The translations under genes were made by a program, and so were the position numbers. Shown one piece after another: positions 53,849-63,969 of a stretch of DNA of 64,000 nt (position 1 is its first letter; each line of letters starts with the position of its first letter). The stretch is from Aureimonas sp. SK2 (GTDB taxonomy: Bacteria; Pseudomonadota; Alphaproteobacteria; Rhizobiales; Rhizobiaceae): assembly GCF_029813115.1 (NCBI RefSeq), contig NZ_JAPZDS010000003.1, forward strand, positions 124,001 to 188,000, read 5' to 3'. Below the pieces are notes generated by a model that saw only the letters and a list, made by a program, of their open reading frames with translations, searched no databases and had not been told where the DNA came from.

Positions 53849-54166
53849 TCAGGACGCTGCGATCTGCTTTTCGGCCTCGGCCATGCACTCGGCGTGGTGG
53901 CGCTCGATCTGATGGTCCGACTGCTGCACGCCGGCAGCGTCGAAATCGGTCCGGAGCTTGGCGAACACGTCCTGCACCCCCTTGGCGCCGAGGTCGAGCT
54001 GGACCAGCGCCGTGGCATAGGCGTCCGCATCGGCGCCGCTCTTCCCGAGCTTCTCCGCGGCCCAGAGGCCCAGAAGCTTGGTCGCGCGGGCTTCGATGCG
54101 GAACTTGCGCTCCTCGTCGTGCGCGTAGCGGGCTTCGAAGTCCTGGCCCCGATCGTTCAGTGACAT
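53849..54166 (-). CDS. DUF1476 protein, ATP synthase F1 zeta-type inhibitor
   Basis: A 105-residue helical protein. [24 protein letters not shown] near the start is diagnostic of DUF1476; in Paracoccus denitrificans this family is the zeta subunit that inhibits F1 ATPase. The N-terminal segment would insert in the enzyme. AAGGAG is well spaced for ATG 54166. Divergent from purC. Confidence 0.88.
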   Translation of the reverse strand: MSLNDRGQDFEARYAHDEERKFRIEARATKLLGLWAAEKLGKSGADADAYATALVQLDLGAKGVQDVFAKLRTDFDAAGVQQSDHQIERHHAECMAEAEKQIAAS

Positions 54167-54379
54167 TCCCATCTCCTTCTGGTCGGCTTTCGTCGTTGTG
54201 CGGTGGATGCTAGCGGCCGGGTCCGTCTTGTCCAGCGACGCTCACGCTCCTGTTCCCGGCGCGAGATCTCCCGTTTGCGATTGTTTAGGCCCGACGTTTG
54301 GTCTATTCACCCGGCGGAGACATATGGTTTTTTCGCGGGTCGGCACTCGACTCGCCTCTATCGCGATCAGGCATCATCC

Positions 54380-55144
54380 ATGACACGTCGCCGCCGTATC
54401 TACGAGGGCAAGGGCAAGATCCTTTACGAAGGTCCCGAGCCCGGCACGCTGGTCCAGTTCTTCAAGGACGACGCGACCGCCTTCAACAAGAAGAAGCACG
54501 AGGTCGTGGACGGCAAGGGTGTCCTGAACAACCGCATCTCGGAATACATCTTCAGTCATCTGAACCGGATCGGCATCCCGACGCACTTCATCCGGCGGCT
54601 CAACATGCGCGAGCAGCTGATCAAGGAAGTCGAGATCATCCCGCTCGAGGTCGTGGTGCGCAACGTGGCGGCGGGTTCGCTCGCCAAGCGCCTCGGCATC
54701 GAGGAAGGCACGGTGCTGCCCCGCTCGATCATCGAGTTCTACTACAAGGCCGACCAGCTCGACGACCCGATGGTCTCGGAAGAGCACATCACGGCCTTCG
54801 GCTGGGCGACGCCGCAGGAAATCGACGACATCATGGCGCTCGCCATCCGCGTCAACGACTTCCTGTCCGGCCTCTTCCTCGGCGTCGGCATCCAGCTCGT
54901 GGACTTCAAGATCGAGACCGGCCGCCTCTTCGAGGGCGACATGATGCGCATCATCGTGGCCGACGAGATCTCTCCCGATAGCTGCCGCCTGTGGGACACC
55001 CAGACCCAGGACAAGCTCGACAAGGACCGCTTCCGTCGCGACATGGGCGGCCTCGTCGAGGCCTATCAGGAAGTGGCCCGCCGGCTCGGCATCATGAACG
55101 AGAACGAGCCGCCCCGCCCTTCCGGGCCGGTGTTGGTCAAGTAG
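54380..55144 (+). CDS. purC: SAICAR synthase
   Basis: A 254-residue enzyme that joins aspartate to CAIR in purine synthesis. [13 protein letters not shown] at the start, F-K-D-D-A-T-A-F-N and [12 protein letters not shown] are family markers. No clear ribosome site precedes the ATG, so the message may be leaderless or poorly initiated. It heads the purC-purS-purQ-purL series. Confidence 0.95.
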   Translation: MTRRRRIYEGKGKILYEGPEPGTLVQFFKDDATAFNKKKHEVVDGKGVLNNRISEYIFSHLNRIGIPTHFIRRLNMREQLIKEVEIIPLEVVVRNVAAGSLAKRLGIEEGTVLPRSIIEFYYKADQLDDPMVSEEHITAFGWATPQEIDDIMALAIRVNDFLSGLFLGVGIQLVDFKIETGRLFEGDMMRIIVADEISPDSCRLWDTQTQDKLDKDRFRRDMGGLVEAYQEVARRLGIMNENEPPRPSGPVLVK

Positions 55145-55211
55145 CACGGCGTCCCGTGTCGCAGCCGGCTCCGGCTCTCCGTTTGGTTCATTCGCAAGGC
55201 AGGCAGATACC

Positions 55212-55454
55212 GTGATCAAGGCGCGCATCGTCGTCACCCTCAAGAACGGCGTCCTGGATCCCCAGGGCAAGGCGATCGAAGGGGCGCTCGGCACGCTGGG
55301 CTTTTCCGGCGTCTCGGGCGTGCGCCAGGGCAAGGTCTTCGACGTCGAGATCGACGGCACCGACCGCGCCAAGGCGGAGGGAGACCTCAAGGCGATGTGC
55401 GAGAAGCTCCTCGCCAACACGGTGATCGAGAACTACGCGATCGAGCTCGCCTGA
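55212..55454 (+). CDS. purS: FGAM synthase subunit PurS
   Basis: An 80-residue subunit that links PurQ and PurL in the three-part FGAM synthase. V-T-L-K-N-G-V-L-D-P-Q-G-K-A-I and V-R-Q-G-K-V-F-D-V-E-I match the family. It lies 67 bases after purC and 12 before purQ. Confidence 0.95.
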   Translation: MIKARIVVTLKNGVLDPQGKAIEGALGTLGFSGVSGVRQGKVFDVEIDGTDRAKAEGDLKAMCEKLLANTVIENYAIELA

Positions 55455-55466
55455 GGAGCCCTCACC

Positions 55467-56150
55467 ATGAAGTCCGCCGTCGTTCTGCTGCCCGGCCTCA
55501 ACCGCGACCGCGACATGATCGCGGCACTGACCAAGATTTCCGGCCAGGCCCCGGTCACGGTCTGGCAGACCGAGACCGCCATTCCCGACGTTGACCTGAT
55601 CGTCGTGCCGGGCGGCTTCTCCTACGGCGACTATCTGCGCTGCGGCGCGATCGCCGCGCGCTCGCCGGTGATGCAGGCGGTGGCCGAGAAGGCCGCGAGC
55701 GGCGTGCCGGTGCTCGGCGTCTGCAACGGCTTCCAGATCCTCTGCGAGGCCGGCCTCCTGCCCGGCGCCTTGATGCGCAACACGAGCCTCAAGTTCGTGT
55801 GCCGCGAGGTGAAGCTGAAGGTCACCAACGCGCAGACCATGTTCACCTCGGGCTATGCCCAGGATCAGGTGATCCGCTGCCCCGTCGCCCATCACGACGG
55901 CAACTACTTCGCCGAAAGCGAAACCCTGGCTCGTATCGAAGGCGAAGGCCGCGTCGTGTTCCGCTATGCCGAGGGCACCAACCCGAACGGCGCGATCAAC
56001 GACATCGCCGGGATCGTCAACGACCGCGGCAACGTGCTCGGCATGATGCCGCATCCCGAGAACCTGATCGAGCTGGAGCATGGCGGCACGGACGGTCGTC
56101 CGCTGTTCGAGGGCGCGCTCGGGCTCCTCGGCCGGGGCTTGGCCGCTTGA
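55467..56150 (+). CDS. purQ: FGAM synthase glutaminase subunit PurQ
   Basis: A 227-residue class I glutamine amidotransferase that supplies ammonia to PurL. The nucleophile is Cys86 in L-G-V-C-N-G-F-Q, and M-M-P-H-P-E provides the His and Glu. It ends TTGA, and the next lipoprotein gene appears to start on the overlapping TTG. Confidence 0.95.
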   Translation: MKSAVVLLPGLNRDRDMIAALTKISGQAPVTVWQTETAIPDVDLIVVPGGFSYGDYLRCGAIAARSPVMQAVAEKAASGVPVLGVCNGFQILCEAGLLPGALMRNTSLKFVCREVKLKVTNAQTMFTSGYAQDQVIRCPVAHHDGNYFAESETLARIEGEGRVVFRYAEGTNPNGAINDIAGIVNDRGNVLGMMPHPENLIELEHGGTDGRPLFEGALGLLGRGLAA

Positions 56151-56560
56151 GCCGGAGCCGCCTGCCGGGACTGGGTCTCGCGCTCGTCGCCATCGTTGCG
56201 ATATCCGGCTGTGCCTCCCGCGCGCCCTCGCCGGAGCGGGCTCCCGCCAAGCGGGCCGATACCGGTCTCGACCGGATGGAGCGGCTGACGCTGACGGCCA
56301 ACCGCTGCTGGTTCAAGTCGCGCGATCCCGCCTTCGCGCCCTACAGCATCGCCCCCGAACTTTCCTCGTTCTCCGGGCGCCCGCGATTCCTCCTCGTGCC
56401 CAAGGGCCGTCTGGAGGCTCGTCCGCTCCTAGTGGTGGAGGGCGCCGCCGGCTCGACCGACGTGGCAACCTACGGGCCGCTTCTCGACACGCCGCTTCGA
56501 TCTCGCCTGGAGGCCGATCTCGACCGCTGGCGTGCAGGCTCGACGAGCTGCGATGCCTGA
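56147..56560 (+). CDS. Small hypothetical lipoprotein A between purQ and purL
   Basis: A 137-residue protein read from a TTG overlapping the purQ stop. S-R-S-R-L, a hydrophobic core and I-S-G-C form a lipoprotein signal. The mature region has N-R-C-W-F-K-S and F[13 protein letters not shown], with cysteines at both ends that could pair in the periplasm. No family is recognised. Overlap with purQ and the next gene implies co-expression with purine genes. Confidence 0.65.
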   Translation: MSRSRLPGLGLALVAIVAISGCASRAPSPERAPAKRADTGLDRMERLTLTANRCWFKSRDPAFAPYSIAPELSSFSGRPRFLLVPKGRLEARPLLVVEGAAGSTDVATYGPLLDTPLRSRLEADLDRWRAGSTSCDA

Positions 56561-56957
56561 CCGGGCGACGATGGGCGGGCGGTCCGGCTTCGCTTCTCTC
56601 GTGCTCGCGCTGGTCGCGCTGGGCGGTTGTCGCACGGATGCCGCCCCTTTGGCCGCCGCGGCCGGCCCCGCGCCCAACCCGGCCGAAGTCCGCTACATCC
56701 GCGACACGGGCGCCGCGATCTATCGCCGCCAGTCGTTCGAACGAACGCGCGCCTTCGTGTTCGCCGATCCTTCGCGCGGCTTCGCCGTCTGCCTACGCGG
56801 GCGGCTTCGCGACGGTCGCCCCGATCACACGCTCCTGATCCTCCAGCGCCGGATCGAGGGCGCGGTGAGTCAGGTCGAGGACGACGCGACGATCCTGCGG
56901 GCGAGCGCCGATGTCGGCCCTTGCCGCAGCCGGTCGGATTGGGTACCCGCCAGATAA
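56553..56957 (+). CDS. Small hypothetical lipoprotein B between purQ and purL
   Basis: A 134-residue protein overlapping lipoprotein A by 8 bases. The signal ends L-G-G-C, and the mature part carries R-Y-I-R-D-T-G-A-A-I-Y and a C-L-R-G-R-L-R-D-G-R strand. Two further cysteines could form a disulfide. It shares size and export with protein A but no clear sequence similarity. A second start at 56571 is possible. Function unknown. Confidence 0.6.
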   Translation: MPDRATMGGRSGFASLVLALVALGGCRTDAAPLAAAAGPAPNPAEVRYIRDTGAAIYRRQSFERTRAFVFADPSRGFAVCLRGRLRDGRPDHTLLILQRRIEGAVSQVEDDATILRASADVGPCRSRSDWVPAR

Positions 56958-57026
56958 CACGCAGCTTTCCCGTCGACCCGGCGGCGAGGGCCTTTCGCCA
57001 TTCCTGAAGACGGTTTCGGAGTCTCC

Positions 57027-59243
57027 ATGGCCGACATCCAGATCACCCCGGAGCTCATCGCCAGCCACGGATTGAAGCCGGACGAGTACCAGCGCATCCT
57101 CGATCTGATCGGGCGCGAGCCGAGCATCACCGAGCTTGGCATCTTCTCGGCCATGTGGAACGAGCACTGCTCCTACAAGTCGTCCAAGCGCTGGCTGCGG
57201 ACGCTGCCGACCAAGGGCGAGCGCGTCATCCAGGGGCCGGGCGAGAACGCGGGCGTGGTCGATATCGGTGACGGCGACTGCGTCGTCTTCAAGATGGAGA
57301 GCCACAACCACCCGTCCTATATCGAGCCCTATCAGGGCGCCGCTACGGGCGTCGGCGGCATCCTGCGCGACGTGTTCACCATGGGCGCGCGGCCGATCGC
57401 CGCCATGAACGCCCTGCGATTCGGCGCCCCGGACCACCCGAAGACGCGGCACCTCGTGTCCGGCGTCGTCGCGGGTGTCGGCGGCTACGGCAATTCCTTC
57501 GGCGTGCCGACGGTCGGCGGCGAGGTGAACTTCCACCCGCGCTACAACGGCAACTGCCTCGTCAACGCCTTCGCGGCGGGTCTCGCGAAGTCGAACGCGA
57601 TCTTCCTGTCCAAGGCCGAGGGCGTCGGCCTGCCCGTCGTCTATCTCGGCGCCAAGACCGGCCGAGACGGCGTCGGCGGCGCGACCATGGCCTCGGCCGA
57701 GTTCGACGAGACGATCGAGGAGAAGCGCCCGACCGTTCAGGTCGGCGATCCGTTCACCGAGAAGTGCCTGCTGGAAGCCTGCCTCGAGCTGATGCAGACC
57801 GGAGCCGTGATCGCGATCCAGGACATGGGCGCGGCGGGCCTCACCTGTTCGGCCGTCGAGATGGGCGCGAAGGGCGACCTCGGCATCGAGCTCGACCTCA
57901 ACAAGGTGCCCGTGCGCGAGGCGCGCATGACGCCCTACGAGATGATGCTCTCGGAAAGCCAGGAGCGCATGCTCATGGTGCTCCGTCCCGAGAAGCACGA
58001 GGAGGCCGAGGCCATCTTCGTGAAGTGGGGCTTGGATTTCGCCGTCGTCGGCAAGACGACGGACGACCTGCGCTTCCGCATCCTGTTCGATGGCAAGGAG
58101 GTCGCGAACCTTCCCATCAAGGAACTCGGCGACGAGGCGCCGGAATACGACCGCCCGTGGGTCGAGCCCAAGGCCGCGGCGCCCGTTTCGGCGGCTGACG
58201 TCGCCGAGCCCGAGGACTACGGCGCCGCCCTCCTCCGGATCATGGGCTCGCCCGACATCGCTTCGCGCCGCTGGGTCTTCGAGCAGTACGACACGCTGAT
58301 CCAGGGCAATTCGATGCAGCGTCCCGGCGGCGACGCGGGCGTCGTGCGCGTCGACGGCCATCCGACCAAGGCGCTCGCCTTCTCGTCGGACGTGACGCCG
58401 CGCTATTGCGAGGCCGACCCCTACCAGGGCGGCGCACAGGCCGTCGCCGAATGCTGGCGCAACCTGACGGCCGTCGGCGCCGAGCCGCTGGCCGCGACCG
58501 ATAACCTGAATTTCGGCAATCCCGAAAAGCCCGAGATCATGGGCCAGCTCGTGAAGGCCATCCAGGGGATCGGCGCCGCCTGCGAGGCGCTCGGCTTCCC
58601 GATCGTGTCCGGCAACGTCTCGCTCTACAACGAGACGCTGGGCCAGGCGATCTTGCCGACGCCCACCATCGGCGGCGTCGGCCTGATCGAGGACCGCTCC
58701 AAGACGGCGACGATCGGCGGCTGGCAGGAAGGCGACACGCTCTTTCTCGTCGGCGCAGATGGCAAGCATCTTGGCTCGTCCATCTTCCTGCGCGAGATCG
58801 CGGGCCGCGAAGATGGCGGCGCGCCGGTCGTGGATCTCGCGGCCGAGCGCCGGCACGGCGACGTGGTGCGCGGGCTGATCCGCTCTGGTCGCGTATCGGC
58901 CTGCCACGACCTGTCGGACGGCGGCCTGGCTGTCGCGCTCGCCGAAATGTGCATCGCCGCGAACCTTGGCGCCGAGGTTTCCGTCGGCGACGGCGCACGC
59001 CATGCGGCGCTTTTCGGCGAGGACCAGGCGCGCTACGTGATCGCGGTGCCCGCCAGCGCCGCCGAGGCGGTCGCTTCGGAGCTTTCCTCCCTGCCCCATC
59101 GCCGTCTCGGCACGGCCGGCGGTTCGGCACTGAGGATCGACGGCGTTCTTTCCGTCGCCGTATCCGACCTCACGGTGGCGCACGAGAGCTGGTTCCCGGC
59201 CTTCATGTCCGGCACTCTGCCTGTCGAGGCGGCCGCCGCCTGA
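57027..59243 (+). CDS. purL: FGAM synthase subunit PurL (small form)
   Basis: A 738-residue ATP-dependent synthase. [11 protein letters not shown] near residue 45, [12 protein letters not shown] and G-V-G-G-I-L-R-D are substrate and ATP motifs. The size fits the form that needs separate PurS and PurQ, both encoded just upstream. Two lipoprotein genes break the purQ-purL junction. Confidence 0.96.
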   Translation: MADIQITPELIASHGLKPDEYQRILDLIGREPSITELGIFSAMWNEHCSYKSSKRWLRTLPTKGERVIQGPGENAGVVDIGDGDCVVFKMESHNHPSYIEPYQGAATGVGGILRDVFTMGARPIAAMNALRFGAPDHPKTRHLVSGVVAGVGGYGNSFGVPTVGGEVNFHPRYNGNCLVNAFAAGLAKSNAIFLSKAEGVGLPVVYLGAKTGRDGVGGATMASAEFDETIEEKRPTVQVGDPFTEKCLLEACLELMQTGAVIAIQDMGAAGLTCSAVEMGAKGDLGIELDLNKVPVREARMTPYEMMLSESQERMLMVLRPEKHEEAEAIFVKWGLDFAVVGKTTDDLRFRILFDGKEVANLPIKELGDEAPEYDRPWVEPKAAAPVSAADVAEPEDYGAALLRIMGSPDIASRRWVFEQYDTLIQGNSMQRPGGDAGVVRVDGHPTKALAFSSDVTPRYCEADPYQGGAQAVAECWRNLTAVGAEPLAATDNLNFGNPEKPEIMGQLVKAIQGIGAACEALGFPIVSGNVSLYNETLGQAILPTPTIGGVGLIEDRSKTATIGGWQEGDTLFLVGADGKHLGSSIFLREIAGREDGGAPVVDLAAERRHGDVVRGLIRSGRVSACHDLSDGGLAVALAEMCIAANLGAEVSVGDGARHAALFGEDQARYVIAVPASAAEAVASELSSLPHRRLGTAGGSALRIDGVLSVAVSDLTVAHESWFPAFMSGTLPVEAAAA

Positions 59244-59343
59244 CACCGCCGAGCCCGGTTCGATTGCCGAGACTCGGCATTGGCCCTATCCTCCTGACGA
59301 CGGTCGCGAGTCTCCTATCGCGCCGCCGGCAGGAGATCACCGC

Positions 59344-59577
59344 ATGCCCATGAACGCCCACGACATCGAAAAGATGATCAAGGACGCGATTCCCGACGCC
59401 ACCGTGACCATTCGCGATCTGGCCGGCGACGGCGACCACTACGCCGCCGAGGTCGTGGCCGAGAGCTTCCGGGGCAAGTCGCGCGTCCAGCAGCACCAGA
59501 TGGTCTATCAGGCGCTCCAGGGTAACATGGGCGGCATCCTGCACGCCCTCGCCCTCCAAACCAGCGCGCCGAAGTAG
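59344..59577 (+). CDS. BolA-family protein (IbaG-like)
   Basis: A 77-residue BolA-like protein with D-G-D-H-Y-A-A-E-V-V-A-E-S-F-R-G-K-S-R-V-type core and Q-x-H-Q-M-V-Y-Q-A-L. The conserved His in H-Q-M-V can share an iron-sulfur cluster with the monothiol glutaredoxin encoded 104 bases downstream. This bolA-grxD pairing is well known and points to iron-sulfur or iron-status roles. Confidence 0.92.
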   Translation: MPMNAHDIEKMIKDAIPDATVTIRDLAGDGDHYAAEVVAESFRGKSRVQQHQMVYQALQGNMGGILHALALQTSAPK

Positions 59578-59681
59578 GCGTCGGGGATCCACGGCCTTTA
59601 AAGCCGAGCCCGGACATCGTATGTGAGCCGGGACGTATCGTTGCCCGCGACTGAGGCGGGCCTGACAAACAGGATTGCGCC

Positions 59682-60026
59682 ATGGCCGGCATCATCGACT
59701 GGATCGACAACGAGGTGAAGACGAACGACGTGATCGTCTTCATGAAGGGCACGCCGGACTTCCCGCAGTGCGGCTTCTCCGGTCAGGTCGTCCAGATTCT
59801 CAACTACCTCGGCGTCCCCTACAAGGGCGTCAACGTTCTCACGTCGGACGAGCTGCGCAACGGCATCAAGGAATACGGCGGCTGGCCGACCATTCCGCAG
59901 GTCTACGTGAAGGGCGAATTCGTCGGCGGCTGCGACATCCTGCGCGAGATGTTCCAGGCGGGCGAGCTGCAGGACTTCATGGGCGACAAGGGCATCGCTC
60001 TCAACGCTCCGTCGCCGGCGGCCTGA
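59682..60026 (+). CDS. grxD: Monothiol glutaredoxin, Grx4 family
   Basis: A 114-residue CGFS-type glutaredoxin. Cys30 in P-Q-C-G-F-S binds a bridging [2Fe-2S] cluster with glutathione. M-K-G-T-P near 21, W-P-T-I-P-Q-V-Y and G-G-C-D-I-L complete the glutathione site. It is a partner of BolA and ends in a strong terminator. Confidence 0.96.
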   Translation: MAGIIDWIDNEVKTNDVIVFMKGTPDFPQCGFSGQVVQILNYLGVPYKGVNVLTSDELRNGIKEYGGWPTIPQVYVKGEFVGGCDILREMFQAGELQDFMGDKGIALNAPSPAA

Positions 60027-60049
60027 GGCCCCGGACGACGCTCTCCAAG

Positions 60050-60082
60050 CGGCCCGCTCCTCCGAGCGGGCCGTTTTCGTTT
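60050..60082 (+). terminator. Intrinsic terminator after grxD
   Basis: A perfect 10-base-pair stem (60050-60059 with 60064-60073) has a CTCC loop and is followed by TTTTCGTTT. It closes the purL-bolA-grxD side before the separately expressed efflux gene. Confidence 0.88.
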
Positions 60083-60168
60083 CGGGCTGGCGGGCGCGTT
60101 CGTCAGCCCGCCTTGCTTTTTGTACCGCCCGGCTTAGAACGATCTCGACCAACGAAAGACCGGACCCC

Positions 60169-61443
60169 ATGTCGAGCGCGCCCAACACCGTGCGCGGGAT
60201 TCCCTATTGGGAACTCGTGACCCTGATCGCCTGCATCATGGCGTTGAACGCCGCGGCGATCGACATCTTCATTCCGGCGCTCACCAACATCACGCAGACG
60301 CTGGAACTGGCGAATCCAAACCACGCGCAGTTCGTCATCACCGCCTATGTGATGGGTTTCGGGATCTCGCAGATCTTCTACGGCACGCTGTCCGACCGGT
60401 TCGGGCGTCGGCCGGTGCTGCTCTTCGGCCTCGGCGTCTACGTGCTCGCCTCCGTCGCGGCCGTGTTCTCGACGACCTTCGGCATGCTCTTGGCGCTTCG
60501 CGCGATCCAGGGCATCGGTGCGGCTGCGACGCGCGTCATCGCCGTGTCCGTGGTGCGCGACTGCTTCGGCGGGGCGCGCATGGCAAGTGTTATGTCGCTC
60601 GTCATGATGATCTTCATGGCCATCCCGGTGATCGCGCCCAACCTCGGACAGGTCGTGCTCTTCTTCGGCGACTGGCACGAGATCTTCATCGCGGTGGCCG
60701 TCTTCGGGGCTTTCGTGATGCTCTGGACCTATGTCCGGCTGCCGGAGACGCAGCACCCCGAGGATCGGCTGCCGCTGACCGTGAGCCGCGTCGCACAGGC
60801 CTTCCGGGTGGTCGTGACCAACCGCACGGCCTTCGCATACACGCTCTCGACGGCGCTCACCTTCGGCGTGCTATTCGCCTTCATCAATCAGGCCGAGCAG
60901 ATCTATGTCTCGGTCTACGGCCTCGGACCCGAGTTCACGCTCTACTTTTCGGCCGGCGCCATCTTCATGGCGGTGGCCTCGTTCTCGAACTCGCGGCTGG
61001 TGGAGCGCTTCGGCATGCGGCACCTGTCGCACGGCGCGCTGTGCATCTTTCTGGCGCTGAACGTCCTGCACCTTGCGATTGCGCTGCTCTATGGCGGCGT
61101 TCCGCCCTTCGCCGTCTATCTGCCGATGACGATCCTGTCGCTTTGCATGTTCGGCTTCATCGGCACCAACTTCAACGCATTGGCGATGGATCCGCTCGGC
61201 CATGTCGCCGGGACGGCCTCTTCCGTGCTTGGCTTCATGCAGACCTTCGGCGGCGGTGTCCTTGGTGCCATCGTTGGCTACATGTACGACGGCACGCTGA
61301 TCCCGCTCCTGGTGGGTTACGTGCTTCTGTCGATCGGTGCCTTCGGCTGCGCCATCGTGGCCGAGAACGGCAAGCTCTTCAACGAGCGGCCGAGCCCGCG
61401 CGACGGCGGCCCCCGTGTCGTGGAGCCGGCGGCGGCCGAATAG
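60169..61443 (+). CDS. Bcr/CflA-family multidrug efflux MFS transporter
   Basis: A 424-residue protein with 12 predicted membrane segments. M-A-L-N-A-A-A-I-D-I-F-I-P-A-L in segment 1, G-x-x-x-D-R-F-G-R-R-P in the first loop and [12 protein letters not shown] in segment 4-5 match the drug:proton antiporter-1 Bcr/CflA branch. It likely exports drugs or metabolites such as cysteine. Convergent with the inositol monophosphatase gene. Confidence 0.88.
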   Translation: MSSAPNTVRGIPYWELVTLIACIMALNAAAIDIFIPALTNITQTLELANPNHAQFVITAYVMGFGISQIFYGTLSDRFGRRPVLLFGLGVYVLASVAAVFSTTFGMLLALRAIQGIGAAATRVIAVSVVRDCFGGARMASVMSLVMMIFMAIPVIAPNLGQVVLFFGDWHEIFIAVAVFGAFVMLWTYVRLPETQHPEDRLPLTVSRVAQAFRVVVTNRTAFAYTLSTALTFGVLFAFINQAEQIYVSVYGLGPEFTLYFSAGAIFMAVASFSNSRLVERFGMRHLSHGALCIFLALNVLHLAIALLYGGVPPFAVYLPMTILSLCMFGFIGTNFNALAMDPLGHVAGTASSVLGFMQTFGGGVLGAIVGYMYDGTLIPLLVGYVLLSIGAFGCAIVAENGKLFNERPSPRDGGPRVVEPAAAE

Positions 61444-61461
61444 GCCGCCGCGTCTGCATCG

Positions 61462-62289
61462 TCAGGCGGTGATCTCGGGACCGACGAGGTCGCGCACGGC
61501 CCGCCACGTCTCCGCGTCCGGCGCCGTCAGCAAGCCCCCGCCGATATCGGTCGGCAGATAGGGCGAGCCGTCGAGCTTGCGTACGGTGCCGCCCGCCTCC
61601 TCGATGAGCAGCGAGCCGGCGAGATGGTCCCAGGGCATCAGCTTCAGGTAGAACTGAAAGTGCACATGCCCGGAGGCCATGAGGCGATATTCGTGGGCCG
61701 CCGTGCGGTAGTTGGCGAAGACGCGGATGTCGGCGAGCCGCTGGAGGAGCAGACGGCGCTGCTCGCGTGGCAGGAAGCTGGACGAGGCGACGCCGAACAG
61801 TTCGTCGATCGGCGCGGGAGCGGCGACTTGAAGGCGCTGGCGCTCGCCGTTCGGGCGAACGAGGAACGAACCGGCGCCGCGCTCGGCGATCATGAAATCG
61901 TCGCCAAGCGGATCGTAGATGATGCCGCCGATCGTCTGGCCCTTCGAGACGACGGCCGCCATCACGCCGAAGAGCGGCGCGCCCATCGCAAAGTTCGCGG
62001 TTCCGTCGATGGGATCGACGATGATGGAGAGGTCGGCCTCGCCGATCTTGGCGAGGAGCGCCGGATCGGCGGCGACGCTCTCCTCGCCGACGAAGAGCGC
62101 ATCCGGAAAGGCCCCACCGCAAGCCGCCTTGATGAAGCGCTCGGCGCTCTCGTCGGCTTCCGTCACGAGGTCGATCGCGGACGTCTTCTCGCGGATGTCG
62201 CCTTCGCCGAGCCGGCGGAAGCGCGGCATGACCTCCGCCTTGGCGGCGTCGCGCAGGATGGTGGCAAGCGTATCGATGTCGAAGGTCAC
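61462..62289 (-). CDS. Inositol monophosphatase-family protein
   Basis: A 275-residue magnesium-dependent phosphatase. G-E-E near 69, D-P-I-D-G-T-A-N-F (92-100) and the C-terminal [15 protein letters not shown] form the metal site. Substrate could be inositol phosphate, histidinol phosphate or PAP. It overlaps ttcA by 4 bases, so the two are translated together. Confidence 0.9.
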   Translation of the reverse strand: MTFDIDTLATILRDAAKAEVMPRFRRLGEGDIREKTSAIDLVTEADESAERFIKAACGGAFPDALFVGEESVAADPALLAKIGEADLSIIVDPIDGTANFAMGAPLFGVMAAVVSKGQTIGGIIYDPLGDDFMIAERGAGSFLVRPNGERQRLQVAAPAPIDELFGVASSSFLPREQRRLLLQRLADIRVFANYRTAAHEYRLMASGHVHFQFYLKLMPWDHLAGSLLIEEAGGTVRKLDGSPYLPTDIGGGLLTAPDAETWRAVRDLVGPEITA

Positions 62290-63167
62290 GGTGTCTCGTC
62301 CGATCGGGGCTGGAGGCTGGCGAAGTCGAAGAGCGCAGGGTCGAGGAGATGGCTCGGCCGCACGTTGGCGAGCGCCCGGCCGATCGTCTCGCGGCGGCCG
62401 GGGAAGCGCGATTCCATATCCGATAGGAACGCCTTCATGGCGTTGCGCTGGAGCCCATCCTGGCTGCCGCAGAGGTCGCAGGGGATGATGGGAAAGCGCA
62501 TGGCGCTCGCAAAGCGCGCGAGGTCGTCCTCGGCCGAGCGGATCAGCGGACGCAGCACGAGGAGGTCGCCCTCGTCGTTGAGGAGCTTACCCGGCATGGC
62601 CGAGAGCTTGCCGCCGTGGAACAGGTTGAGGAAGAAGGTCTCGAGGCTATCGTCGCGGTGGCGGCCGAGCACCAGAGCCTCGCAGCCCTCCTCCCGCGCG
62701 ATGCGGTAGAGGTTGCCCCGGCGCAGGCGCGAGCAGAGCGAGCAGTAGGTGGCGCCCGTCGGCACCTTTTCCTTCACGATCGAATAGGTGTCCCGGTACT
62801 CGATCCGGTGCGCGATGCCGTTGGCGGTGAGCCAGTCGGGGAGGACGTGCTTGGGGAAGTTCGGCTGGCCTTGGTCGAGGTTGCAGGCCAGGAGATCGAC
62901 CGGCAGCAGGCCGCGCCACTGGAGGTCAAGAAGCAGCGCCAGCAGCGAATAGGAATCCTTGCCGCCCGAGATCGCCACCAGCCAGCGCGCGCCGGGCCGG
63001 ACCATGGCGTGCGTCTCGATGGTCTCGCGCATCTCGCGCAGGAGCCGCTTGCGCAGCTTCTTGAAGGAGACCGAGTCCGGCACCTCGCGGAACAGCGGGT
63101 GCGCCCCGCCGCTGTCGGCGGTCTCGGCCGCCTCGTCGAGAGGCTGGTTCGGCGCGTCGTCCAGCAT
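62286..63167 (-). CDS. ttcA: tRNA 2-thiocytidine synthetase TtcA
   Basis: A 293-residue PP-loop ATPase that thiolates C32 of some tRNAs using an iron-sulfur cluster. The PP-loop is S-G-G-K-D-S (67-72), and Cys142 and Cys145 ([10 protein letters not shown]) bind the cluster with a later cysteine in P-C-D-L-C-G. Tandem ttcA and phosphatase genes follow rpsD. Confidence 0.95.
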   Translation of the reverse strand: MLDDAPNQPLDEAAETADSGGAHPLFREVPDSVSFKKLRKRLLREMRETIETHAMVRPGARWLVAISGGKDSYSLLALLLDLQWRGLLPVDLLACNLDQGQPNFPKHVLPDWLTANGIAHRIEYRDTYSIVKEKVPTGATYCSLCSRLRRGNLYRIAREEGCEALVLGRHRDDSLETFFLNLFHGGKLSAMPGKLLNDEGDLLVLRPLIRSAEDDLARFASAMRFPIIPCDLCGSQDGLQRNAMKAFLSDMESRFPGRRETIGRALANVRPSHLLDPALFDFASLQPRSDETP

Positions 63168-63211
63168 GGGTTCCGGTCCTCGTTTCGGGCTTCGCTTAAC
63201 AAGCGGGGCCG

Positions 63212-63241
63212 AAAAACAAAAGGCCGCCCGGAGGCGGCCTT
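63212..63241 (-). terminator. Intrinsic terminator after rpsD
   Basis: A perfect 9-base-pair stem (63220-63228 with 63233-63241) and a 4-base loop are followed on the minus strand by TTTTGTTTTT. It lies 28 bases after the rpsD stop. Confidence 0.9.
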
Positions 63242-63269
63242 CTCGTCCGTTTCGCAGATGGCGAACCGA

Positions 63270-63887
63270 TCAGCGCGAGTAGAACTCGACGACCAGGTTC
63301 GGCTCCATCACGACCGGGTACGGCACGTCGCCGAGGCCCGGAACGCGCTGGAACGTCGCGACCATCTTGGAGTGATCCGCCTCGATGTAGTCCGGCACGT
63401 CGCGCTCGGCGAGCTGGGTCGCCTCGATGAGGACGGTGAGCTGCTTCGACTTCTGGCGAACCTCGATCACGTCGCCGGCCTTGCAGCGGTACGAACCGAT
63501 GTTGGTGCGAACGCCGTTGACGTTGACGTGGCCATGGTTGACGAACTGGCGGGCGGCCCAAATCGTCGGCACGAACTTCGCGCGGTAGACGATCGCGTCG
63601 AGACGCGACTCGAGCAGGCCGACCAGGTTCTCCGAGGTGTCGCCACGACGACGGGCGGCTTCCTCGTAGGTCTTGCGGAACTGCTTCTCGGAGATGTCGC
63701 CGTAGTAGCCCTTGAGCTTCTGCTTGGCGCGCAGCTGCGTGCCGAAGTCGGACATCTTGCCCTTGCGGCGCTGGCCGTGCTGGCCCGGGCCGTACTGGCG
63801 GCGGTTCACCGGGGACTTCGGACGGCCCCAGATGTTCTCGCCCATGCGGCGATCGATTTTGTACTTGGAAGACTCGCGCTTTGACAT
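63270..63887 (-). CDS. rpsD: 30S ribosomal protein S4
   Basis: A 205-residue primary 16S rRNA-binding protein. [21 protein letters not shown] at the start and the S4 domain [11 protein letters not shown] with V-N-H-G-H-V-x-V-N-G are standard. It stands alone, as is usual in alphaproteobacteria, and ends at a strong terminator. ATG 63887 has GGGAA upstream. Confidence 0.97.
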   Translation of the reverse strand: MSKRESSKYKIDRRMGENIWGRPKSPVNRRQYGPGQHGQRRKGKMSDFGTQLRAKQKLKGYYGDISEKQFRKTYEEAARRRGDTSENLVGLLESRLDAIVYRAKFVPTIWAARQFVNHGHVNVNGVRTNIGSYRCKAGDVIEVRQKSKQLTVLIEATQLAERDVPDYIEADHSKMVATFQRVPGLGDVPYPVVMEPNLVVEFYSR

Positions 63888-63949
63888 CGCATTTCCCATA
63901 GGATGAGGCGCGCGGACCACCCGCGACGCCAGGAAACGCGCCCTCCTTT

Positions 63950-63969
63950 GTCCGGCCTCTCGGCCGGAC
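63950..63969 (-). promoter_or_regulatory. Hairpin with GNRA-type loop upstream of rpsD
   Basis: An 8-base-pair perfect stem (GTCCGGCC with GGCCGGAC) closes a loop reading GAGA on the minus strand, 63-82 bases before the rpsD start. No T tract follows, so it is not a typical terminator. It may be part of an rpsD leader that S4 could bind. Confidence 0.3.

Noticed and set aside
56793-59246. A minus-strand open frame of 817 codons opposite purL
   Set aside because: It is a mirror of purL codon bias, without ribosome site or family motif.
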